A DNA stretch of 64,000 bases from NCBI RefSeq assembly GCF_963855985.1, contig NC_087110.1:11151001-11215000 (forward strand). Direction: 5' to 3'. Positions 35,401-47,400 of this stretch are shown here, one piece after another. Made by a program: the position numbers and the translations under genes. Position 1 is the first letter of the stretch; the number at the start of each line of letters is the position of its first letter. The notes under the pieces were generated by a model. That model was not told the DNA's origin, did no database searches, and was given only the letters and a program-made list of their open reading frames with translations. The DNA is from Ostrinia nubilalis. Taxonomy: Eukaryota; Arthropoda; Insecta; Lepidoptera; Crambidae.

Positions 35401-38400
35401 AAATAAATGGTGGGGGATCCCCATTGGGGGATTCAAAGAAGACTCCACTTAGTCTCTTTCAATCGCTCAAGCTGCCACCCAGACTGCTAGTAAATAAGTA
35501 AACGGGGAGATTCCCAAAGAAGACTCGACTTACCCTCTCGGTCTCTTTCAATCGCTCCAGTTTGTCCACATGAGCTTGCTTCTTTATGCGCTCTCTTGCC
35601 GTTACCTTCATCTGCTAGTCAATAAGTAAATGGGAAGGAATAAAACAGAATTTAGGCTTCTTACCCTTTCAGTCTCTTTCAGCCGTTCTAGCTTGCCCTG
35701 GTCCACATGAGCTTGCTTCTCATACCCTCTCCATGGCGGCATATTAAGTCGTAGGCGGGCCCCTTATCCGATGGGCAGACGATCTAGAACTGATTCTAGT
35801 GGAAATCCTTATAGGAGGCCTTTGTCTAACAGTGAGCGGCATCTGAAAAGGAGTGTCAACTTACCCTCTCAGTCTCCTTCGGCCTCTCCAGCTTGCCCTG
35901 ATCTACATGCGCTTGCTTCTCCATGTGTTCTCTGGCCGCGGCCTCCATCTACGACTGGATTGCTAGTCAATAAGTAAATAGGGAAATCCAATAAGAAGTA
36001 TCTTCTTACTCTCTCAATCACTTTCAAGCGCTCGGCGCTGGTAGCGCGGCGCTCCCTTTCCACTGCCTCCTAGACTGCTAGGAAATAAATAAATGGTGGG
36101 GGATTTAAAGAAGACTCCACTCACCCTCTCAGTCTCCTTCAGCCTCTCCAGCTTGCCCTGGTCGACATATGCTTGTTTCTCCATACGTTCTCTCGCGGCT
36201 GCCTCCATGGCGGCGCGGCGTTCCCTTTCCGCGGCTTCACGTACAGCGGCCGCGGCGGCCATTTTCTCTTCGCGTTTTCTGAGGAAATGGAAAAAGGTCT
36301 TAGTTATTATTTACGGGATTGCTACTATGTACCTTAATTAATAATTATTATGTCAGTGACTATGAAGGTTTAAAATAATATAAAAGGTTTTAGAGTTTGG
36401 AATGTGTGTTCTTTTATGCTATAACATCCGGCAATAGTTACTACAACCATTAATATTATTTAGGTTTTTAATGCCCATTTTCACCATCAATCCCTAATTT
36501 TTAAGTGACCCCTATGGTAACTCATAACAGGAATTTTGTTTTCATAGGGGTATACGACTGATATATAACGGGCATAAAACTGATTTTATTTAAGAGATGT
36601 ATGAAAACTGGGTTGCAAAGAATGTGATTGTTAATATTCATTGACCTAACTTCATTCAATGCAGCTCTAGTAGAAACAAGAGACAATATACATAATTAGG
36701 CATATGTAAGAAAGAATGCATGAAATTTAGTTGTGTTAATGCCAATCATCATCATCATTTCAGCCATAGGACGTCCACTGCTGAACATAGGCCTCCCTTA
36801 ATGATTTCCACAATGGCAGGTTGGTGGCGGCCTGCATCCAGCGCCTTCCTGCTACCTTTATGAGGTCGTCAATCCACCTTGTGGATGGACATCCTACGCG
36901 GCCCTGCCCATTGCCACTTCAGCTTGCTAATCTTTTTGCACAACAGTAATAAAAAAAAGATTTTGTATTATTCCCTTCAATATTTTTATTATTTTAAGAG
37001 TTTTCCTTTAACCAAAGTCTACCTAAATCTTAGCTGAAACAAAGAACTTAACTAACTACTAAACAAAAGCGTCTTACTTCTTCTGCTGTTCCCGTTTCGC
37101 CTCCAGCATAGCTTCCTTTTTCTTCCTGGCGTCTTCTTTCTCCCTCTTCAGGCTTTCCTCAGCCGCTTCCTTGTGTTTGCTCACAGAGCTGAGTTTGGAA
37201 GTGGAGGCTGGGATGAAGGATTTCACGCTGCTTACCACGTTGGCTCGCGGTTTGGATGCTGAACTTGATATCTAGGAATGAAAATGGTCAAAGTCAAATC
37301 TTTTATTCAGTTCGTTCGTTTCAGCCGAAAGATATCCACTGCTGGACAAAAGCCTACCCCAAGGATTTCCACGAAGACCGACCCTGCGGCACTCGCATCC
37401 AGGCACCTCTCGCGACCTTCACCAGATCGTCGGTCCACCTAGTGGGAGGCCTGCCCATGCAACGTCTTCCGGCTTGTGGTCGCCATTCAAGAACTTTACT
37501 GCCCCAGCGGCCATCAGCTCTACGAGCTATGTGCCCCGCCCACTGCCACTTGATTTTAGCGATTCTGCGGGCCATGTCAGTCACTCTGGTTCTCCTACGG
37601 ATCTCCTCATTTCTGATTCGATCACGTAGGGAAACTCCGAGCATAGCACGCTCCATCGCCCTTTGGGTGACCTTTTATTCAGTACTTAGGCCCATTCTAG
37701 GGCTATTAAGGTCGATTAATCTATATTAGTGTAGTCACAGTGGCATAGTGCGAAATATTCTTTCAAACATTCTATGAACACATCCCCCTTCTTAGTGTAG
37801 TGACGAAACAGACGTATCACTAAAACTTCTTGAACTGAGTATGGATCGGTCGGACATGTATGAAATGAATCACTGACGCAACAATATAGCAGGAGGACGA
37901 ATCTCTGTAACTCACCAGAAGCAATGGAGAATTTGGCTTACACTCCCCACATTTACCAGACCAGTAGCCTCATTCACGTAACAAAACTTCAACGACAACA
38001 AAACACTGAGTTGCGATCCTATCGAGTAATCGTTCTATCGAAATGACCCTTGTGAATACGGATTTAGAACTGTTTTTCAATGGGACGACTTCTGAACGTC
38101 AGCGAGATTTTGACTGTCAAAATACGTGAATTAGGCCACAGAAGCCTCCATATTTGTTCCATAGTCGCTTCTTACAACATCCTCAGAAAGAGTAGAGATG
38201 ATTGTATTTACTCTTTTGGTATCCCCAACCAATCTGGCCATCGTAGGGAATGCAGGCCGAATCCCCCTGGCAAATTAGAGGGGGTAGAGTGGCGGCCACG
38301 TACTGGAAAGCGCAGCATAGGACGTCCAATCACAAGGACCGACGATCTCATAAGGGTAGCAGGAAGGCGCTGGATGCAGCTAAAGCCTGGTCTGCGAGCA

Positions 38401-41400
38401 CGTAGAATTTTGTCCAATGACCCCAAGCTACCCATCCTTATCGCTCGCGCGTAATTATGTTGCTGTCGCGACTGTGCGACGCGCGCCCGCAGTGTGTGTG
38501 CGAGACCAGACTATACCAACCGGCAATTGGAAATCATTGGGGGAGGCCTATGTTCAGCTGTGGATGTTCTATGATTGAAATGATGATGAAATTAGAGAGG
38601 GCATGCTACCTGTTTGAATTTTTGAACTTACCTGCTGCGCTGGTTTTCCGTTGAAAATCATGCTGTTCATTTTGTTGAGGGTGTCTGCGGACAGAACCGC
38701 TTTCATGATCTTGTCGGGCGGCGTGTGGGAATCTTCTGGCTTGTCCTCCTCCTGTACCAATGTCAAATGTCAAGGTGTCAGGGTTTGCAAGTTTATACGT
38801 GTAAAGTTTAACTCAATACATTTACAGCTTTATCTTAAATCCGCCAATCCTAGAGTCACGAGCATACGCAAGTTAACTACTGTGTCTCTAAGCACTAGGT
38901 ATTTAGGACGCCTAGCCTATGAGTATCCTGTTGAATACTAGGATTCATACATACATACATAGTTATGGCAGCACGGGAGAGTATTTTTGTGACGTCAAAC
39001 GTCAGCGAGACTTCAGATTTGTATGCCCTGTCACGTCATAATATGTCAATGTCACTTCTCTCGTGCCGCTCCCATAGCCGCTTATTTCAAGAGTAGATTG
39101 AGATTTTTGATTGGTAAAATCGGGTTCCAATTTTACATCTGCTACAGGATATTTTTTATAATTTTGTTTATTAATTATGAATTACAAAGGTTTACCTTTT
39201 TGGCCATGGCTCGCGTCTTAGTTCTTGTGACTCGCGACGCTAATTCTTCGAACTGTTGCACCTTTTCTTTTACGGCCGATCTAGAAAATATAAGTTGTCA
39301 AATAAAGGGTCACGTTTTGATAGTTTTGTAGCTGGACCATTATAAGCGAATGTGCGAGTCCAAATCGTAAAGTAGAATTACAGTTGAATAAATTTTATAG
39401 CGATTGTTGCTGTGACACGTCAAGTGCAAGTTTTCGCTGGTAGTGGAAATGGTCAGCAATCAATGAATCCGAACATTATGAATGCTAATAATCATAGTTC
39501 ATTGCTGACCGCCATGTGCCTTTGTCTGGGCAATAAAAGAAATGTGTTTTATTGCACAGACGAAGGCACATCGAGCTAATAAAGACTGTGATATCCTATG
39601 TATAGCCTGACCAGTAGGCCTAAGATGCGCGCATCGACAATGACATGATATGATAAGACAATTTTCGATCACGTAGATAATTTTATCATTTTCCCTAACA
39701 TGGGACCATCGATGGAAAAGTCTATCGACCGCTATCGCGTGATAACCCAATTGTTGCCATATTAAGAAAAAATTGCGTTATTATGTTGGCCAACCTTGAA
39801 ATATTTTAGCTCATTCGTTCAATCTCGTTCATTTCTGCTACTAATTCGCTAAAAACACATATCTTAAAGCAGTGAGAACGTCATTAAAAAAAAGTTATGT
39901 CAATTTTGTTGACATTACATGACTGCTTGATTGTATTTGTTTGTGTTTTTAAAATTGTATTTTTATGTTTCCAGTCTTATTTTTAATATTTCTAAAGTAC
40001 GGAAAATATCAAACGAAGAGATAACCAAGTTAAAGAAAAACAATGAAGAATTCCTGATCATACCGATAGTATTAAAGAATGAAGTCTTCAAAATTAACAG
40101 AATAACCGAACTCCACTACCTACCCCATAATGCGAGGTTTACAGTAATTATTCAACTTACATGAAGCAGTCAGAAAGTTTATTGAGATTTGAGAAATAAA
40201 GTTACACTCATTAATAAAGTAGCAAAGTAAGTACCTAAAGTCTAAAATATTAGCTATACTCCGCACATCTTGATTTTCATAAGTAACAGCACCGGAGAAA
40301 AGGAAAAATATTTTTATTCCTACAAATAAGCTTTCACCTTCTTTCCTATATTTATTTCACATAGTTCTTTCACTGTGTAATAATACTGTGATCAATATTT
40401 TGTATGTAAACTTAAAATACAAATAGGATTAAGTAAATGTTTCTATTTATGAACTGTTTATGTAATTGTAATATTTATAATTGTGTTTAAATAATATTCT
40501 TTCTTTTTTCAGACAGTGGATGAAGAAGTGTGGGATTATGAGTGATTATTTCATTCTAAAGCTTAGACATAATCAAGTCTTGCTCACTATCATGAAAATT
40601 TACAATAACAATCAGCAAGAAAAACTTCAAGGGTACTGGCTAGGCTAACCAATTCATGGAATTCTGTTTGTATTTGAAATTATAAATAGCTATTGTAAAA
40701 CAAAAGTTTTCCAAATAAAGATTTTGTAAATAATGGTTGAATTATTTTGAAATTACACTGCAATAATGAATTTATTGCCTGCGTCTAGCGCCTTTCTGCT
40801 ACCATTATGATGTCGTCGGTCCACCTTGTGGGTGGACGTCCCACGCTGCGTATTCCGGTACCCGGCCTCCACCCCAGAACCTTGCTGCCCCATCGGGCAA
40901 CATGGAAAGCATTGGGGGAGGCCTATGTTCAGCAGTGGACGTCCTCTGGCTGAGATGATGATGAATTTATTATAATGGAATAAATTGTACAAGATTATCA
41001 TCCTGTCACATTAAAGCCCTTAAAAAAGACCACATGGAGGAATTAGATTGATAGTAATGTGTAATGTATGTATGGTATCACCATCAAGTTATAAAATTAG
41101 TAAAATTCATTTATTCTCATTGTTATTATAGCAAGTTTGATTACACATCCCACCCAATGCTAATTTCTGACAATAACTTTGCCACTGTTTGATGTAGACA
41201 CAAGAAGCTCGGTCACCACATTCCGCCCCATTTTCAATAATTTTACAAGATTATGTACAGATGACAGTAGGTACTTAAATCAAGCTAAACACTGGGGTAT
41301 CTCACGACATTTGCAACTTAATATGTATTGTCTGATGTACTGTTGACTGCCTACCTAAGTAGGTAAGTAATGGTTATTTTACAAGGTAGGTAATGTAATA

Positions 41401-44400
41401 ATTAATATGTGGGTGGGACTGTGGGAGCACTAAGATTTTGCAGCTAGCGATTATAAACTGTCGCAAGATTCGCCTCACACTGATAAACTCTTGAACTAGA
41501 ACTCAATCTCCACCTAGAAGTAAAAGTATCACAAAGGTGCTAGATTCCTTTCTTTGAATTTTACTAGCCTCAAATTAGTCGTAAAATGTCATTTACCATT
41601 ATAAATGATAAATAAATAGAGTTAAAGTAGCTTGCAAAAAAGTTAATCTCCTATCGTCTTGCTATCGTGGGCAAGGATCGAGGACGATAAAAACACCACA
41701 TCCTATCCTATCGTGATGTCAAAATATGATATAGTTAGCGCTTCATGTTAGGGCTTGCCAGGTTTATCACAAAAAAAAAAAACAAATCTATCACTATCAC
41801 ATTTTGACAGATGACATGATAATTTTCGGGGTGCCATGTTAGCGCCGGTAGATAAAACGATATAGTGACGTCAAAATCGATATAACGCCGCGATAGCAGT
41901 TTATCACGGCGCGCATCTTAGCCCTGCTGGAACATAAAAACCCTGGCATAGAGGCGCATCAATTGCATTTGATAGTGCAACACTGAGTACAGTCGTACCT
42001 GTGTTAAATTAATAGGCTAACTTTATGTATCAGGATTCAGGATTACGGTCTAATTTAATATTTTTATAAATTAACGAAAACATATTATTATAGGTAATCT
42101 GGTTTAAATAAATTAAATGAAACCATCAATCGAGCTAGTAGGATTTATTTTATTATTCATCAATAATCAAATTCAGAACTTGAATATTCAACTGCAATGT
42201 CTGCTCATGAAGGCTTCAAACTCGGTACTTCTTTCCCAATTCCATAAAATTCAACACTTAGAAAGTGACAAAAAACTTTAAAATAGGTAGTTGAAACAAA
42301 CCACAGCTAATTTTCATAGTGGACTGTACTATACGATAAACATGTCAGTCAATTTGACACCCTTGTCGGAAAAATTATTCAATGAAAATATTGTCCGAAC
42401 CCTTATTATTTCTCTTCGACAAATACTTGAATACATTGTGAACCACTTTTATTTCACGACTATAAAAAGATTTTAGCAATTTAATTCACAAAATCAATTG
42501 CGCACATTTAAAATAAAGTTTGTTTACACTTTGACAGCAATAGACTGACATGCAAGGTGACATGTCAATGAAGTTTTTAGTTATTGTTGCCATTAAAAGA
42601 AATTAGTACCATTAGATTTCCGCAACATGGCGAGGGTTTTTATGTTCCTGGTCAGGCTATAGTTGTAATACACTATTATTATTTGTTTTAAAATAGCAAC
42701 TTTGCACCGATTTTGTATAGGTCAACAGTACGTTTCTTGAGTGACCATTAAGTTGTATTATTAGGTCTAGCAGGCCAAGAGCTTCCTGTTATGGGAAAAC
42801 AATTCAGTCGTTGCGTCACGGTCCATGGCGGCGTAGCGTACTAAAATCCGATCGCCGAACAGATGGACGTCCAATGACTCCAAGCTACCCATCCTTATCG
42901 CTCGCACACTCACGGGTCACTCTACGGTCGCCCGTCGCACAGTCGCGACAGAAATATAATTACGAGTGATACAAATACCTCGGTTAAAGTTATAGTTACA
43001 AACGATAAGGATGGGTAGCTTAGAGTCATTCATCATCATCATCATCATCATCTCAGCCATAGGACGTCCACTGCTGAACATAGGCCTCCCCCAATGCTTT
43101 CCATGTTGATCGGGTCGTTACATTCCCTCTAATATGGTCGAGTGACGCGATGGCTGGTTCACTCGTCATGTCTGTGAACAGGCGCTGCTTTCGAGGACTG
43201 GTCAATCCAAGTTATTCCAATTTATGTATGCGAGTCATTTCTACTAGTATTTAAGTATGTAATCTGTAAGTCTAGATATTAGCACGTCACTACCTTGTTT
43301 AATATACCACGCAATTTTGTATACCCATTATACAAGAATGCATGGTAAATTCAGTGAAATGCTCCTGAATCGAATGTACCTACTACTGCTATTTCTATTT
43401 ATTTATATTAACCGGCAGTCAGTGGTGACTGAGTTTGTTGCGGCGTTTCTTCTCAGCACTTGCCAAATGTTGGTCTCGAAGCGCTGGTAGGGTAAAAAGA
43501 TTATGAGACATGTAGAGGCTCCTTAAGAGCAAAATGACGATTTGTAAGAACTATTTATTAGTCTAAACAAATAAAGAAATTTTGACTTTGACTTTGATCG
43601 ATTGGTAGCGGCCTGCGTCCAGCGCTTCCCTGCTACCTTTGATGTCGTCATTGGACGAAATTCTATCTGCTCGGCGACCGGACTTTAGACGCATACATCT
43701 ACGCCACTATGAACAGTGACGCTCAGCTTCTCATCGTCGATGAGACAAGTTCCTACAATATAATCTTGTATACTCACGTGGGCTGCGGCTTGGGCGGCTG
43801 CTGCTTGGGCGGCGTGCGCGGACTGGGCGCGTCTTCATCATCGGTCAGCAGCGAGTTGTGCTCCGCCATCATCGGATGCTTCGGATCTGACGGGACACAA
43901 CAACTCTTAGCCTAGACGCAAACCACCTAATTTTAGTTGGCCGATAGCTGGGCCCGATTCTAATTTGTATGAAGAAGCGGCCGATACCAAATCGGTGTAA
44001 TGTGCGCACTTTCATACATCTCCATACCGATCAATAGCCCGATTCAACTATCGGCCAACTAAAAATCGCTGGTCTGCGCTTAGGCATATAAGAAGTAGGC
44101 ACAGTCAGCGCCAAATAGTTCGTAGCCAAAAAGTTGACAACATAACTTTATTCCAAGTTTCCAAGTAACCAAGACGTGTTGCGACCTTATTGGCCACTTT
44201 GGGTGTCACATACTATTTGATATTGACTGTGCATTCATAAATGGTACATCGGTTGTAGAGCGGTTTTGCACTACGTCTGATCCGAATCCGCCAAAATACA
44301 AATGACGGACATCGAATCTAGTTCGTCAATCACTACAAATAGTTATACATTTTGACGAATTCAGATCAAACAGTTTAACTATCGAACGGTATGAGTCTTA

Positions 44401-47400
44401 ACAGTGGAAATATTTCAACGAACTGCAAGATGTGTAGCGAGCTTTCGTCAGATGCAAGCTGGGTACGGTTCGTCCAAAAAAACATTGTCTATGTGTTTGT
44501 GATATATATTCTACTCTGTCGATGTCAGATGTCCGATGGTCATAAATATTCTACTCTGCCGGAACTACACGGTTAATACACAAGTAAATAAAACAAAACG
44601 TACCTTTGTCAATAACGACGGTAGCATCCATGATAGCGTGTGGCTTCTCCAGCACTATAGTCTCCCTGCTGCAAGTCTCTAATACCACCGTCTCGTTCAT
44701 GTGATGCTACGACAGAATAGATACAATGAATTACTTAATCATAATTGAGATATAAAATGCAAGGGAAAATGTGCATACGTTTATAGGTCTAGCTAGCGCT
44801 TAACTGAAATAGGGGAGCAGCACAAGAATGTTTTTGTGACGTCAAATGTTACGTCATTAGTTCAAGCAAAGGAACTGGCTAGCCAGCGCCGAGTGTTATA
44901 TTACACGACCCATTTGGTGCCACTTTTGACTCTTTTGTTACTTCTCCCGTGCCGCTTCCATACCTCATAATCTGATCATTTTTTTCTATCCACAACGAGG
45001 AAGCTCTTGGCCTGTATCTCACCTGATGGTAAGTGATGATCAGGCCGAAGGTAAATTTATGAATTACGAATTTATGCGCGTATCATTTGTTTGATTTTTA
45101 AGTTTCATTTGTTTAACGACCGTTTATAAAGCCTGGTCCGTGAGCACGTACAATCCCGTCCAATGACCCCAAGCTACCCATCCCTATCGCTCGCGCGTAA
45201 TTATGTTGCTGTCGCGCTCGCACACTCACTGCGGGCGCGCGTCGCACAGTCGCGACAGCAATATAATTACGCGCGAGCGATAAGGATGGGTAGCTTGGGG
45301 TCATTGGACGGGATTCTACGTGCTCACGGACCAGGCTTTAGTTGGTTATACAAATTCGTTTTAAAATTATCAAATTAATTAAAACAAAGTATTATTGTAT
45401 TTCAACAAATCACTTGCACCATTTAGGCAATGTTTTCATAACAAAGTAGTTTTTAAATGGAGTGTTTTTAGGAACTCATCATTCTCAATAGGTCAAAAGA
45501 TAGTAAAATGATAAACTCACAACATTATTCGGCGTGCCCGGATCATGATTATAAACTCCATTCGGCAGATCCACCGTCTTATCCATAATTGTAACCGTAG
45601 AATTCATGGTAATTATTCTAGTTTGTTCCAGAACACTTTGCGTATCAGTCTCATCTATGGTTTGCACCGTATCTTCAATTTCTGTGTTCTTTTTTACATC
45701 TTCTTTGTTTTTCTTTCGAGATTTGGTCTCTTTGGTCGGTATTTTGGATTTTATCGGCTGTAGTATGGGGGAGTTTGATTCTGGTTGCGATATTCTCTCT
45801 TCTTTCGGTGATATTACCGGTTCGGGCAGGGTTTCTTCAGGTTTGGGGGTTTCTTCAGGTTTGGCGGTTTCTTTCTCTCTGTTAGCAGAATAACAGATTG
45901 TTAATTCGGACGATCTAAATAATATTTCCTACATTTCCTCATCTAGGGCAAGTAGAGTCCTAAAATACATTAATAAATATTTGATTGTAATATTTGTAAT
46001 GTAATAAGTTATTATTAGTTTTGAAAACGATTGAGCTGATTTAGATCTTTTTGATCTTTAGACTGGAAATATTTTATTTCAATGGAGAAAACGCATTAAT
46101 AGTAACTTGATATCTGTACCTCCTGAAAACTTAAAAGAAATCCTTTAAAAACTATTTCTTTTACTAAAGCCTGGTCCGTGAGCACGTAGAATCCCGTCCA
46201 ATGACCCCAAGCTGCCCATCCTTATCGCTCGCGCGTAATTATACCAGCACGAGCGATAAGGATGGGCAGCTTGGGGTCATTGGACGGGATTCTACGTGCT
46301 CACGGACCAGGCTTTAGTTCGTGAGGCAGAAAAAGTAATTAACACTATGAAAGATAGAGACAAAAACTTACGCTGCTTTCTGCCCTCTTCTCGTCCGCTT
46401 TGGCCGCGGTTTCTCGGCTGGGGAGGCTAAAATAAAATAAGTATCATTAGTATTTTAAAATTTTAATCTAAATTGATACTGTATTTAAATATTTTTAATA
46501 CATACCAGGTGCACTCTCTTGTGAAGCTTGTGCAGATTCCTTTTCGCTGTCGGTGTTTGCAACCTCTGATACTTTCTGAAAAGTAAATAATGTTTTGTGA
46601 GAAGTTTTCTTATAATGTTATGTTATTTATTACTGAAAGTCAGATTTATTCTAAGCTTTTCGAACAAACATTTTATTGTTTGTAAAGACAAATTTATTAT
46701 CTTGTATAAATACATAGTTTGTAATCCATAAAGTTTGTTCTATTCTGTTTTTTATGGACGAACTTGACTTTTCCTAGTTGGATTCTCATTGAACATCAAA
46801 CTTTAGATCCTGGGTACAGTTGTAATAGTAGGTACGAGGTAGGAAGGAATACTCCAGATTACTCTTACGAGCCGTAGGACGTCCACTGCTGAACATAGGC
46901 CTCTCCCAATGACTTCCATAATGACCGGTTGCATCCAGCGCCTTCCTGCTACCTCTATTAGTAGGGAATTTAGTGCAAGAACCCCTCCACTTTGGTATAG
47001 AAGGCTCATTTTTGCAACAGTGGTTCTTTGGGTGCTCCTGAGTGGATTTCCGTCGGTAGACATCGGGAGCCCCCCCTGTGGTAGCAGGGGGAGGGGGGGC
47101 AAGTTTCCTTCCGCCGCGCTTCACTTTAAGGCCCATATCTTCAAAACTATGGGTATTAGGGCAAGTGTGGTATCATTTTCAGATAATTAAAGGATGGCGA
47201 ATTCATTTCTAGAACAAACTTTTTGCCTTTTCATACAAAAAAATAGAAATATTGAGCAAAATTCACAAAAACCAAAAAGTATTTTTTTAAATAAACGTCG
47301 TTTACTTCGTTTGCTTTTGTGGTTTAAAAACCACTGGAGATAATCTAATAAAAAAAAAATGACCTGAAAGCTACATTTATCAGGATTATAAAAATATAAC

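Noticed and set aside
35771..36341. + strand ORFs rich in S and R over 35.8-36.3 kb
   Set aside because: Antisense shadows of the charged alpha-helix exons.
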